Shown in pieces: positions 1 to 8,292 of a DNA stretch of 64,000 nucleotides. This DNA is from Inquilinus limosus DSM 16000 (GTDB lineage: Bacteria > Pseudomonadota > Alphaproteobacteria > DSM-16000 > Inquilinaceae). The first letter of the stretch is position 1. Every line of letters begins with the position of its first letter. Where the stretch lies: contig NZ_AUHM01000002.1 of NCBI RefSeq assembly GCF_000423185.1, positions 124,001-188,000 of the forward strand, given 5' to 3'. The position numbers and the translations under genes are program-made. A model generated the notes under the pieces. The model searched no databases. It was not told the origin of the DNA and worked only from the letters and a program-made list of their open reading frames with translations.

Positions 1-436
1 CGTAGGCGAGGGCGTAGCTTTCCTGCCCGGCGCTGCGGAAGGCGGCGGCGTTGTCCCGCGCCGTCTGCGCCTTGCCGGCCATGGTTTCGGGCAGCGCGGC
101 GACGCTGGCATAGCTCTCGCCCGCCTGGTTGTGGCGCCGGCCGCCCTCCGTCTGCGAGTTCGTGTATTTCGACAGGGCGTAGTCCGGCGAGTCGGCGGTG
201 CGGAGAGTCTCAACCTGGCGCAGCGCCCCCGCGGTGAAGCGTTCGAGGCTGGGGTCGGGCAGCGTGATGCCGTGGGGAGTGTAGTAGACCAGCGTGACAT
301 CCGGGGCGCGCAGGGTGCGGCCGGGGCTGAGATCGGTGCCGTGCGCCGAGATCGCGCAGGCCTGGGTGCTGGGGCGGCCGGCGGTCCGGGTCCACACCCG
401 CAGATGGTCGCCGACGATGTTCTGGGTCAGGGGCAC
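1..436 (-). CDS. Hypothetical protein, C-terminus cut by window edge (possible Stv-like adhesin domain)
   Basis: The reading frame starts at a GTG (434-436) with a good Shine-Dalgarno sequence (GGAAGGAGA) 8-9 bases upstream and stays open to the left edge, giving 145 residues with the C-terminus missing. The N-terminal third contains an 'ISAHG' motif followed by 'GRTLRAPDVTLVYYTPHG'. This is the kind of pattern I associate with the putative adhesin Stv domain of secreted or effector-like proteins, but that is memory-based and weak. The later part (about residues 90-145) is polar and contains 'SKYTNSQTEGG' and an Ala/Gln-rich stretch. No signal peptide or membrane segment is visible. The 3' neighbours lie outside the window, so no function is assigned. 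Confidence 0.55.
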   Translation of the reverse strand, partial: MPLTQNIVGDHLRVWTRTAGRPSTQACAISAHGTDLSPGRTLRAPDVTLVYYTPHGITLPDPSLERFTAGALRQVETLRTADSPDYALSKYTNSQTEGGRRHNQAGESYASVAALPETMAGKAQTARDNAAAFRSAGQESYALAY

Positions 437-873
437 GCGCGTCTCCTTCCGTCTCGCCGGCCCTGACGGGACGCCCGCATTCCCGGTCGGGGCCAGGGCG
501 TGCGCGGCGGGCCGGCATCGTCATGGATGTCCCGATCCATATGATATCGCGCCTCTGAAATGAAGACTTTCCTGGAGGGACGGACGAGGTGAGGCGAGAT
601 TTCACAGGGGTGAAACAGAGGGAATTGACGGCGCCGCCCGATGATCCTCTTCCGATCTGCTGGGTTTCGGCGCAAACCCCACGCCTCGACTTAGAGACGG
701 CACCCGACTATCGGGATCGTTAGGGCAGTTCGGCCGCCAACCACGTATCCTTTGTCATGCCCGGGCTTGACCCGGGCATCCAGAAAATATCGACGCTCTC
801 TGGATTGCCGGGTCAAGCCCGGCAATGACAGGAAGGGTGTGGGTTCGGCGCCTGGAGGCAATCGCCCTCCGTC
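437..873. other. Intergenic region with a composite palindromic repeat
   Basis: This gap separates the truncated minus-strand gene from the 3' end of the ABC binding-protein gene. It holds the upstream region of the truncated gene, including relatively AT-rich DNA around 540-620, and the inverted repeat at 753-830. Short open frames exist on both strands but have no convincing start signals or recognisable protein character. Confidence 0.5.
753..830. repeat. Composite palindromic intergenic repeat, copy 1
   Basis: Two arms of about 31 bases (753-783 and 800-830) are near-perfect reverse complements of each other. Each arm is itself a small palindrome, reading TGTCATgCCCGGGCTTGACC and its mirror. 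The same element recurs at 14864-14953. Both copies sit just beyond a gene 3' end, which is typical of dispersed REP/PU-like elements in alphaproteobacteria. The strong hairpin could act as a terminator or mRNA-stabilising structure for the gene ending at 874. Confidence 0.75.
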
Positions 874-2484
874 CTACCCCTCCATCCACGTCTCCGCCCA
901 GGAGGAGGTCGCCCATCTCGGATTGGTCGCGATGTTGTGCAGGCGGCGGCTGGCCACGGTGATGAAGGTGAACTCCGCCGCCACGATCAGCGGCAGCTGG
1001 TCGGAAGCGCGCTGCTGGAACTGCTGATAAAGGTCGATGCGCCGGCCGCGGTCGAGCTCCGCCGCCGCGCGGTCGATCAGGTCGTTCATCGCCGGGTCGT
1101 CGTACCCATACTGGTTCGAGAAGGGCACGCCGGACGGCAGGCCGCCGCGGTAGAGGATGGTGGTCGAGATCGCCGGGTCGTTGCGGTAGACCGGCGAGCC
1201 GATCGCGAGGTCGAAAGCGTGGTCGGTGTAGACCGCGCGGGTGTGGCCGGCCGCGTCGTTCGTCACCAGGGTGACGTCGATGCCCACCGCCTGCAGCGCC
1301 TGGCGGAGATAGTCGCCCATCTGGCGCGTCTGCTCGAACCACGGCGCCGGGAGGAGGCGCAGGGCGAAGCGGGCGCCGCCGTCCCTGCGCGGGAAGCCGG
1401 CTTCGTCCAGCAGCGCCTCGGCCTTGTGCGGGTCGTAGGGGTAGGTCGGGACGTCCGGCGTGTAGAAGGGCACGCCCGTCTTCGGCACCGGGCCGGTCGC
1501 GGCCTCGGCATAGCCGCGGAAGATGGTGCCGACGACATAGCTCTGGTCGATCGCATGGGCGATGGCGCGGCGGACGCGGACATCCTGCAGCTCGCGCCGG
1601 CGGTGGTTGATCTCGACCGTCAGCTGGTAGGTGATGCCCTCGTACCCCTTGCGCACCACCGCGATGTCCGGCAGGGCGCGCAGCCGCTCCAGCTCCTCCA
1701 GCGGCACGGCGGAGAAGGCGGAGAGCTGGATCTCCCCCGCCTCATGCGCCGCGGCGATGGCGCCGCGGTCCGGCAGCACGCGGTAGACGATGCGGTCGAG
1801 ATAGGGCAGGCCGGCGTTCCAGTAGTCCGGGTTCCGCTCCAGCAGGTAGTACTCGCCCGGCCGGTGCTCGCGGTAGCGGAAGGGGCCGGTGCCGACCAGC
1901 TGCTCGTTGTGCGGGTTGCCGTCGATCTCCGTGCCCTCGAACAGGTGCTTCGGCACCACGGCGGTGAGGGCCGGCAGCGCGTTTTCGATCAGCTGCAGCG
2001 GCGTCGGCTGGCGGAAGCGGAACACGGCGGTGCGCTGGTCCGGCGTGTCCACCCCCTCCAGGTCCTTGAACACCACCCGGCCGAGATTCTGCCGCTTGGC
2101 CCAGAGCTCGGTCGCCGAGAAGGCGACGTCGGCCGCGCTGAAGGGCCGGCCGTCGTGCCAGAGCACGCCGTCACGCAGGGTGAAGGTGACGGTGCGGCCG
2201 TCGGCGCTGCCCTCCCAGCGCGTGGCCAGGACCGGGGTCAGCCGGCCGTCGAAGGCCATCTCGGCCAGCGGCTCGATCACCTTGCTGGCGACGTAGAAGA
2301 CGCCGTTGGAGGCGACCAGCGCCGGGTTGAGGTTGCGCGGCTCGGTGTCCGCCGCGACGGTCAGGGTGCCGCCCTTCACCGGGTCCTGCGCCCGGCCGAG
2401 CCGGGGCCGCAGCGCCGCTGTCGCCGCCGCGGCACCGAGGCCGGACAGGAGAGCGCGACGGGACAGCGGGAACCGGGCGGGCAT
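874..2484 (-). CDS. ABC transporter substrate-binding protein, peptide/nickel type (family 5)
   Basis: A 536-residue periplasmic solute-binding protein of the DppA/OppA (SBP_bac_5) family. The N-terminus has a twin-arginine-like signal (SRRALLSGLG, then an Ala-rich core ending near GRAQ). It is followed by the family hallmark 'KGGTLTVAADTEPRNLNP' and 'LATRWEGSADGRTVTFTLRDGVLWHDG', the conserved ligand-lid start. I chose the ATG at 2482-2484 because it gives the signal peptide at once and has GAGG about 8 bases upstream; an in-frame start at 2547 adds residues with no signal character. No permease or ATPase genes lie beside it, so it is an orphan component here, and its substrate (peptide, opine or other) cannot be read from sequence alone. 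Confidence 0.9.
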   Translation of the reverse strand: MPARFPLSRRALLSGLGAAAATAALRPRLGRAQDPVKGGTLTVAADTEPRNLNPALVASNGVFYVASKVIEPLAEMAFDGRLTPVLATRWEGSADGRTVTFTLRDGVLWHDGRPFSAADVAFSATELWAKRQNLGRVVFKDLEGVDTPDQRTAVFRFRQPTPLQLIENALPALTAVVPKHLFEGTEIDGNPHNEQLVGTGPFRYREHRPGEYYLLERNPDYWNAGLPYLDRIVYRVLPDRGAIAAAHEAGEIQLSAFSAVPLEELERLRALPDIAVVRKGYEGITYQLTVEINHRRRELQDVRVRRAIAHAIDQSYVVGTIFRGYAEAATGPVPKTGVPFYTPDVPTYPYDPHKAEALLDEAGFPRRDGGARFALRLLPAPWFEQTRQMGDYLRQALQAVGIDVTLVTNDAAGHTRAVYTDHAFDLAIGSPVYRNDPAISTTILYRGGLPSGVPFSNQYGYDDPAMNDLIDRAAAELDRGRRIDLYQQFQQRASDQLPLIVAAEFTFITVASRRLHNIATNPRWATSSWAETWMEG

Positions 2485-2736
2485 GGCGGACCTCGAGGGG
2501 ACGGGACGGCGCAGTCTAGCCGAGCCGAGGGGTGCCACAAGGTACAATCATTTGCATAAACGATAAGTCGGCGTGAATTCTGGAGGCGGTTCTGGTGGCG
2601 CGCCCCCTCCCCCTGCCCCTCCCGCGCGGGGGAGTAGAGGGGCGGGTCGGGCCGAGACCGATGGGCCGGAACAATTCGTGACCATAACTGCATCGTCGGG
2701 GCTGGTGCCGGCGGCGCGCGCCCCTATAGTGCGCGC

Positions 2737-5532
2737 ATGATCGCCCCGCCCGCCCTCTCCCTGACCCTGCCGGACGCCGAGCCGCTGGTGCTGGCCCCCG
2801 AGGGCGGCGTGCTGCTGACCGCCGACGGTGAGCTGGCGACGCTGGACGCGGCGGCGCTGCGCCGACGGATCGACGGGCCGCCGCTGCTGCTGTGCCACGC
2901 CAAGGCGGTGGGAAGGCGCTGCGGCCTCGAGGTGCTGGGCGCCTTCGACCTCCTGGAGCTGTTCGCCTTCGCCCGGCCCGGCCGGTTCTGCGTGCCGACG
3001 CCGCGCGGCCTGGCCGCCGCCCTCGGCCTGCCGGTGCCGGCCGGCCTGGAGGATGCGGCGATCGCCCTGCCCCGCCTGGCCGAGGCCTTGCTGCGCGGCC
3101 TGTCCGTCCCCGCCCCCGACGAGCGCAGCGACCCGGCGGCGCTGGCGGCGCGGATGGGCGAGGCCGGCTGGCCCTGGGGGCCCTTCGTGCTGAAGGCGCT
3201 GGGGCTGCGGGCGCCGGTGGAGGACCACCGCAAGCGCGGCGCCTACCAGGTCTGGGCGCATCTGCCGGAATGGGAGGCCGAGCCGCCGAACCCGCCGCCG
3301 TCGCAGCACCCGGTCGAACCGCGCGAGGCCCGCGCCCGGCTGGCGCAGATGCTGGGCGAGGGCGCCGAGCCGCGGCCGCAGCAGGGCGACTATGCCGGCG
3401 CCGTGGCCGCCGCCTTCGCCCCGCGCCCGGCGCCGGACGACCCGACCGTGGTGCTGGCCCAGGCCGGCACCGGCACCGGCAAGACGCTGGGCTATCTGGC
3501 GCCGGCCACGGTCTGGGCCCAGAAGAACGGCGCGCCGGTGTGGGTGTCGACCTACACCCGCAACCTGCAGCACCAGATCGACGGCGAGATGGACCGGCTG
3601 TTCCCGGACCCGGTGCTGAAGGCGCGGCAGGTGGTGCTGCGCAAGGGGCGCGAGAACTATCTGTGCCTCCTGAACTACGAGGATGCGGTGCGCGGCCTGG
3701 CGCTGAACCCGCGCGACGCGGTGCCGCTGGGGCTGATGGCGCGCTGGGCCGCGGCGACGCGCGACGGCGACCTGACCGGCGGCGACTTCCCCGGCTGGCT
3801 GGCCGACATCATCGGCCGGCCGAACAGCCTGGCCCTGGCCGACCGGCGCGGCGAATGCATCCATTCCGGCTGCCCGCATTACAGCCGCTGCTTCATCGAG
3901 CGCGGCATCCGCCGGGCGCGCAAGGCGCAGATCGTGATCGCCAACCACGCCCTCGTCATGATCCAGGCGGCGCTGGGCGGGGCGGACGACCGCGACGCGC
4001 CCAGCCGCTTCGTCTTCGACGAGGGGCACCACCTGTTCGAGGCCGCCGATTCGGCCTTCGCCGGACACCTGACCGGCCTCGAGGCCACCGACCTGCGGCG
4101 CTGGCTGCTGGGCCATGAGGAAGGCGGCCGCCGCGCCAGCCGCGGCCGCGGGCTGCGCCGGCGGGTCGAGGATCTGCTGCCGGACGAGAGCGCGCTGACG
4201 GCGCTGGAGGAGATCGAACGCGCCGCCCGCGCCCTGCCCGGCCCGGGCTGGGGCAAGCGCATCCATGAGGACCAGCCGCGCGGGCCGGCCGAGCGTTTCC
4301 TGGCCCTGGCCCGCACCCAGGTCTACGCCCGGGCCCAGGGCGCCGACGGGCCCTACAGCCTGGAATGCGACACCACCGATCCGATCGAAGGGCTGGTCGA
4401 CGCCGCCCTGGCGCTGGACGCGGCCCTGGCCGAGCTGCAGGCGCCGCTGCAGGCGCTGGCCAAGTCGTTCCGCGAGCGCCTGGACGCCGAGGCCGGATCG
4501 CTGGACCCGAACCAGCGGCAGCGGCTGGACGCCGCCGCCCGGTCGCTGGACCGCCGCGCCAAGATGGAGATCGGCGGCTGGCGCGCCATGCTGACCTCGC
4601 TGAGCGAGCCGACGCCGCCCTGGCTGGTCGACTGGTTCGGGGTGGAGCGGGTGGAGGGGCGCGAGCTCGATTTCGGCTTCTACCGCCACTATGTCGACCC
4701 GACCCGGCCCTTCGTCGACGCGCTGGTGCGGCAGGCGCATGGCGTGGTCGTCACCTCGGCCACGCTGACCGACGGCGCCGGCGACCAGCCCGACGACTGG
4801 CGGGCGGCGGAGGACCGCACCGGCGCCGGCCACCTGCCGCGGCCGGCGATCCGGGCCCAGGTGCCCTCGCCCTTCGACTACCCGTCCCTGACCCGCGTGC
4901 TGATCGTGCGCGACGTGCGCAAGGACGACCTGGAGCAGGTGGGCGCGGCCTATCGCGAGCTGTTCCTGGCCGCGGGCGGCGGCGCGCTGGGGCTGTTCAC
5001 CGCGGTCAGCCGGCTGCGCGCGGTGCACCACGCCATCGCCCCGGCGCTGCAGGCGGCCGGCCTGCCGCTCTACGCCCAGCATGTCGACGGTATGGATGTC
5101 GGCACGCTGGTCGACATCTTCCGCGGCGAGACCGACGCCTGCCTCCTGGGCACCGATGCGGTGCGCGACGGCGTCGACGTGCCGGGCCGGGCCCTGCGCC
5201 TCATGGTGTTCGACCGGGTGCCCTGGCCGCGGCCCGACATCCTGTCGCGCGCCCGCGGCGGGCACTTCGGCAAGCAGCGCTGGACCGACATGCAGACCCG
5301 CTTCCGGCTGAAGCAGGCCTTCGGCCGGCTGGTGCGGCGGGCCGACGACCGCGGCGTCTTCGTGCTGCTGGACCCGATGATGCCGACCCGCCTGTGCACC
5401 GCCTTCCCGCCCGGGGTCGAGGTGCAGCGCATCGGCCTGGCCGAGGCGGTGGCGATCACGAAGGATTTCCTGGCCCTTGGGCCGGCCGCCGTCCTGCCCC
5501 ATCTAGACAGTCTAGACAGGAGTGGCGCATGA
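2737..5532 (+). CDS. ATP-dependent DNA helicase, DinG/XPD-like (Fe-S, superfamily 2)
   Basis: A 931-residue helicase. Visible motifs in order: a Q-like region and Walker A 'QAGTGTGKT' (about residues 243-251); candidate Fe-S cysteines ('ENYLC' near 309, then the cluster 'GECIHSGCPHYSRC' near 371-384); 'FVFDEGHH' as the DEAH-box (about 426-433); 'VVTSATLTDG' (motif III-like); and a C-terminal RecA-like half with 'VRDGVDVPG' and 'QAFGRLVRR' (motifs V and VI). The family unwinds DNA with 5'-3' polarity in repair or at R-loops and D-loops. The N-terminal ~230 residues match the longer alphaproteobacterial DinG-like proteins. The stop codon overlaps the start of the downstream antitoxin (ATGA). 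Confidence 0.93.
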   Translation: MIAPPALSLTLPDAEPLVLAPEGGVLLTADGELATLDAAALRRRIDGPPLLLCHAKAVGRRCGLEVLGAFDLLELFAFARPGRFCVPTPRGLAAALGLPVPAGLEDAAIALPRLAEALLRGLSVPAPDERSDPAALAARMGEAGWPWGPFVLKALGLRAPVEDHRKRGAYQVWAHLPEWEAEPPNPPPSQHPVEPREARARLAQMLGEGAEPRPQQGDYAGAVAAAFAPRPAPDDPTVVLAQAGTGTGKTLGYLAPATVWAQKNGAPVWVSTYTRNLQHQIDGEMDRLFPDPVLKARQVVLRKGRENYLCLLNYEDAVRGLALNPRDAVPLGLMARWAAATRDGDLTGGDFPGWLADIIGRPNSLALADRRGECIHSGCPHYSRCFIERGIRRARKAQIVIANHALVMIQAALGGADDRDAPSRFVFDEGHHLFEAADSAFAGHLTGLEATDLRRWLLGHEEGGRRASRGRGLRRRVEDLLPDESALTALEEIERAARALPGPGWGKRIHEDQPRGPAERFLALARTQVYARAQGADGPYSLECDTTDPIEGLVDAALALDAALAELQAPLQALAKSFRERLDAEAGSLDPNQRQRLDAAARSLDRRAKMEIGGWRAMLTSLSEPTPPWLVDWFGVERVEGRELDFGFYRHYVDPTRPFVDALVRQAHGVVVTSATLTDGAGDQPDDWRAAEDRTGAGHLPRPAIRAQVPSPFDYPSLTRVLIVRDVRKDDLEQVGAAYRELFLAAGGGALGLFTAVSRLRAVHHAIAPALQAAGLPLYAQHVDGMDVGTLVDIFRGETDACLLGTDAVRDGVDVPGRALRLMVFDRVPWPRPDILSRARGGHFGKQRWTDMQTRFRLKQAFGRLVRRADDRGVFVLLDPMMPTRLCTAFPPGVEVQRIGLAEAVAITKDFLALGPAAVLPHLDSLDRSGA
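5502..5516. promoter_or_regulatory. Inverted/direct repeat upstream of toxin-antitoxin start (candidate operator)
   Basis: TCTAGA-CAG-TCTAGA forms a dyad of two 6-base palindromes, and it also reads as a tandem 9-base direct repeat (TCTAGACAG twice, 5502-5519). It lies inside the last codons of the helicase gene, 12 bases before the antitoxin ATG and directly before its AGGAG ribosome site. Phd/YefM antitoxins bind short palindromes at their own promoters, so this is a plausible autoregulatory site. No experimental support is visible. Confidence 0.5.
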
Positions 5533-5768
5533 GCTGGCAGCTGCAGGACGCGAAGAACCGCTTCAGCGAGGTGGTCGAGAAGGCGCTGACCGAGGGCCCG
5601 CAACGGGTGACGCGCCGCGGCCGCCCCGCCGTGGTCGTGATCGCCGAGGCCGAGTACGAGAAGCTGCGCAAGCCGGGCCGCAGCTTCGTGGAGCATCTGC
5701 TGGCCATGCCGAAGGTCGAGATCGAGTTCGAGCGGGTCAATCCTCCGTCCCGTGACGTCGACCTGTGA
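5529..5768 (+). CDS. Type II antitoxin, Phd/YefM family
   Basis: A 79-residue protein starting 'MSWQLQDAKNRFSEVVEKAL' with 'GPQRVTRRGRPAVVVIAEAEYEKL', the standard Phd/YefM DNA-binding fold. The C-terminal tail (about residues 57-79) carries the segment expected to wrap the toxin. AGGAG lies 6 bases before the ATG. Its start overlaps the helicase stop, and its stop overlaps the toxin GTG start, so translation of the three genes is coupled. It should neutralise the PIN toxin encoded next and repress the pair, possibly at the TCTAGA dyad just upstream. Confidence 0.9.
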   Translation: MSWQLQDAKNRFSEVVEKALTEGPQRVTRRGRPAVVVIAEAEYEKLRKPGRSFVEHLLAMPKVEIEFERVNPPSRDVDL

Positions 5769-6181
5769 GCTACCTGCTCGACACCAACATTCTGTCCGAG
5801 CATTCGCGGCGCAGACCCGATGCCAGGCTGACCGCCTGGCTCACCTCTCAGCCTCCCGATTCGCTGTGGATCAGTGTCGTCACCGTCGGCGAGATCGAGC
5901 GCGGGATCGCACGGCTCGGATCGCGCGAGCCGGACCGGGCGAAGCGCCTGGCCTCATGGATCGAGGCGACGGTCACGCAATTCCAGGATCGCATCATCCC
6001 GATGGACCGGGATATTGCCCGGCGCTGGGGTCGGATGACCGCCGCGACGCCGGGCCTGGATATCGACGCGATCATCGCCGCGACGGCCGCGGTTCGCGGC
6101 CTGACGGTCGTGACCCGCAACGTCAGGGACCTGGAACGATTCGGCGTGCCGGTCCTCAACCCGTTCGCCCCGTCGGCCTGA
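5765..6181 (+). CDS. Type II toxin, PIN-domain ribonuclease (VapC/FitB-like)
   Basis: A 138-residue PIN-domain protein. The acidic residues expected to bind Mg2+ are visible: D6 in 'YLLDTNILSE', E43 in 'VTVGEIERG', and D99/D101 in 'GLDIDAIIAATA', followed by 'LTVVTRN'. The 'DTNILSE' start and 'IRGLTVVTRN'-like end are typical of the FitB/VapC subgroup, which cleaves specific RNAs (often tRNA or rRNA). The GTG start at 5765 overlaps the antitoxin stop by four bases (GTGA). All catalytic residues are present, so the toxin is probably functional. It ends 10 bases before the converging gene. Confidence 0.92.
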   Translation: MSYLLDTNILSEHSRRRPDARLTAWLTSQPPDSLWISVVTVGEIERGIARLGSREPDRAKRLASWIEATVTQFQDRIIPMDRDIARRWGRMTAATPGLDIDAIIAATAAVRGLTVVTRNVRDLERFGVPVLNPFAPSA

Positions 6182-6191
6182 TCTTTCCGGC

Positions 6192-7448
6192 TCATCCCCG
6201 GCCGAACAGGCGGCCGAGCAGAGACCGCTTCTCCGCCGCCGACTCCGGCGGCAGGCCGCCGCCGTCGAGAAAGCGGGTCAGGGCCTCGATGCGCTGCGCC
6301 GCCGGGCCGGCATAGCAGGCGAGGCGGGCGGCGAAGGGCAGGTCGAGATGGGCCAGCGCCCAGCCGGTGACCGCCTCGGCCGTGCCCAGCGCCGCCAGCC
6401 GCTCCAGCTCGAAGGAGGGGTGGCGCAGCCGGGTGCGGAAGACGGCGTCCTCCCGCCCCAGCGCCAGCAGCCGGGCCCGGAACGGCTCCAGCGCCTCCGC
6501 CGGCGCGGCCATGTCGGGCTTGTCCAGCGGGACGACCGTCACCGTCTGCAGCGGCTGCGCCCGGCCCCCGCGCCGGATGCGGACCACGGCCTCGCCCCGC
6601 AGCTTCAGCCTCGCGGCATCGTCCCCCATCCGGGACAGGCCATGGGCCCGGGCCAGGCAGGCCAGACCGTCGGTCTCGAAGGCAGGCGCCAGGACGAGAT
6701 GCTTCAGCCCCTCTCGGCCGCTGCCGCGTTCCGGATAGATGGCCGCGGCGACGGCGTCGTCGACCGGCAGGCTGAGGTCCTGGCCCGGGATCAGCGCCGC
6801 CGAGGAGGCCACCGGCAGCGCCGGGAATTCCGTCCCTTCCGGCGGCTTCCGCGGCCAGGCGAACAGGGCGTCGACCTGCACGCCGGTTTCGAGCCCGGGC
6901 GCCGAGTCGCGGTCGGGGAGAAGCCGCGGCATGGCGGCGGCGACCGGGACGGCGGCGATGTCGGCGACCGGCTCGAACACGACCACGTAGTCCGGCGGCG
7001 CGTCCGGCGAGACCCGGCCGTCGGCCCCGACTGCGCCCGGCGCCTCCTTCCAGGCCAGCGCATGCACCGTGACCCGGTAGGCGTCGCTGTCGAGCTCGAA
7101 CCACTGCTCCGGCAGCCCGGCCGGGTCGGTCATCTGCTCCTCGCCCGGCAGGGCGTCGGTGTTGTCGAGCAGGATCCGGCCGTGGCGCACCGCCAGCGGG
7201 AAGGACCAGGACTGGCAGGCCAACGGCGCCTCCGCCGCGGTCAGGCCCTCCGTGGTCAGGCGCAAGCCGTAGCCGCCGTCGGCGCCGGTGCCGAAGGCGA
7301 CCAGCCGGCCGGCCCGCGATTCGCGCTGCCAGGCGAACCCATAGGCGTACCAGGCGATCGGGTCGTCCTTGCGATGGGCCAGGTCGTCCGGATGGAACAG
7401 CACGAAGGCCGCAACGTCCGTGCCGATGGCGATCCGCTTCGAGGCCAT
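6192..7448 (-). CDS. Conserved hypothetical protein, 418 aa
   Basis: I do not recognise a characterised family. The protein is soluble-looking, without a signal peptide or membrane segments. Its N-terminal ~100 residues ('IAIGTDVAAFVLFHPDDLAHR...DPIAWY', 'GRLVAFGTGADGGYGLRLT') look like a beta-rich domain of the type seen in uncharacterised DUF6386-like proteins; this is a loose impression. The middle part has repeated 'VxVxPVxD' beta segments, and the end ('EKRSLLGRLFGRG') is basic. It is convergent with the toxin gene and stands alone. The ATG at 7446-7448 sits downstream of a GGGAGAG ribosome site. Confidence 0.7.
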   Translation of the reverse strand: MASKRIAIGTDVAAFVLFHPDDLAHRKDDPIAWYAYGFAWQRESRAGRLVAFGTGADGGYGLRLTTEGLTAAEAPLACQSWSFPLAVRHGRILLDNTDALPGEEQMTDPAGLPEQWFELDSDAYRVTVHALAWKEAPGAVGADGRVSPDAPPDYVVVFEPVADIAAVPVAAAMPRLLPDRDSAPGLETGVQVDALFAWPRKPPEGTEFPALPVASSAALIPGQDLSLPVDDAVAAAIYPERGSGREGLKHLVLAPAFETDGLACLARAHGLSRMGDDAARLKLRGEAVVRIRRGGRAQPLQTVTVVPLDKPDMAAPAEALEPFRARLLALGREDAVFRTRLRHPSFELERLAALGTAEAVTGWALAHLDLPFAARLACYAGPAAQRIEALTRFLDGGGLPPESAAEKRSLLGRLFGRG

Positions 7449-7521
7449 GCCGTCTCTCCCCCGGGACGATGTCCGCTCCGTCCTGCCCGAGGATGGTGAC
7501 AGGAGTGTGATCGGCGGGCGG

Positions 7522-8292
7522 CTAGATCGGTGACACCGCCACGACCTCCTCCACCGCCTGGCCCAGCAGCGCCAGGTCCTGCGGGCGGGACAGGCGGTGG
7601 TCGCCGTCCTTGACCAGGGTCAGGCGGACATCCGGGCCGGACAGGGCCTCGGCCAGCCGCAGGCTCTGGCGCCAGGGCACGTCCGGGTCCGCCATTCCGT
7701 GCAGCAGCCGCGCCGGGCCGGTGAACGGGATCGGGCCGCGCAGCAGCAGATGCGAGCGCGCCTCCTCGATCAGCCGCCAGGTGATGCGGTAGGGGCCGTC
7801 GCCATAGGCCGAGGGGCGGTCGACGAAGCCGTCGCGGCGCATCCGCGCCAGCCCCTCCTCGCCGAGCGCCGGCAGCATCAGGTCCTCGGTGAAGTCGGGC
7901 GCGGCGGCGACACCGACCAGCCCCGCCACCCGGCCCGGCCGGGCGACCGCGGCGCAGGCCGCGACCCAGGCGCCCATCGAGGAGCCGACCAGGATCTGCG
8001 GGCCCTCGGTCAGCCGGTCCAGCGCCAGGAGGGCGTCGGCGATCCAGTCGCCGAGGACGAGGTCGGTGAACTCACCGCCCGAGGCGCCGTGGCCGCGATA
8101 GTCGAAGCGCAGGAAGGCGAGGCCGCGTTCGGCGGCGAAGCGGTCGAGGAAGGTCGCCTTCTCCCCCGCCATGGATGAGCGAAAGCCGCCGCAGAAGACG
8201 AGGCCCGGGCGGCCGTCGGCGGTGCCGGGGCGGCGGCGCCAGGCCACCGGCGTGCCGTCGGCCGCCGGGATGGTTCCGGTCTGCCCGGTCAT
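7522..8292 (-). CDS. Alpha/beta hydrolase (ABHD10-like serine esterase/thioesterase)
   Basis: A 256-residue alpha/beta-hydrolase fold enzyme. 'LVFCGGFRSSMAGEKATFL' supplies the oxyanion region, 'LRFDYRGHGASGGEF' the loop after strand 4, 'ILVGSSMGAW' the nucleophile elbow Ser, 'GMADPDVPW' the acid, and 'DGDHRLS' the catalytic His. This pattern matches the ABHD10-type enzymes common in alphaproteobacteria. The ATG at 8290-8292 overlaps the glgA stop (ATGA), so it is translationally coupled to glycogen synthase. An earlier in-frame start would run into glgA. Its substrate is unknown. Confidence 0.88.
   Translation of the reverse strand: MTGQTGTIPAADGTPVAWRRRPGTADGRPGLVFCGGFRSSMAGEKATFLDRFAAERGLAFLRFDYRGHGASGGEFTDLVLGDWIADALLALDRLTEGPQILVGSSMGAWVAACAAVARPGRVAGLVGVAAAPDFTEDLMLPALGEEGLARMRRDGFVDRPSAYGDGPYRITWRLIEEARSHLLLRGPIPFTGPARLLHGMADPDVPWRQSLRLAEALSGPDVRLTLVKDGDHRLSRPQDLALLGQAVEEVVAVSPI

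Noticed and set aside
2590-2650. Pyrimidine/purine mirror-like GC hairpin between the ABC binding protein and helicase genes
   Set aside because: Simple CCCCTCCC/GGGGGAG low-complexity sequence without T-run or partner copies in the window; too unspecific to call.
2548-5502. A 984-codon open frame on the minus strand opposite the helicase
   Set aside because: It is the antisense shadow of a high-GC gene: long runs of Gln/Arg/Gly/His/Ala, no family motifs. The plus-strand frame has clear helicase motifs.
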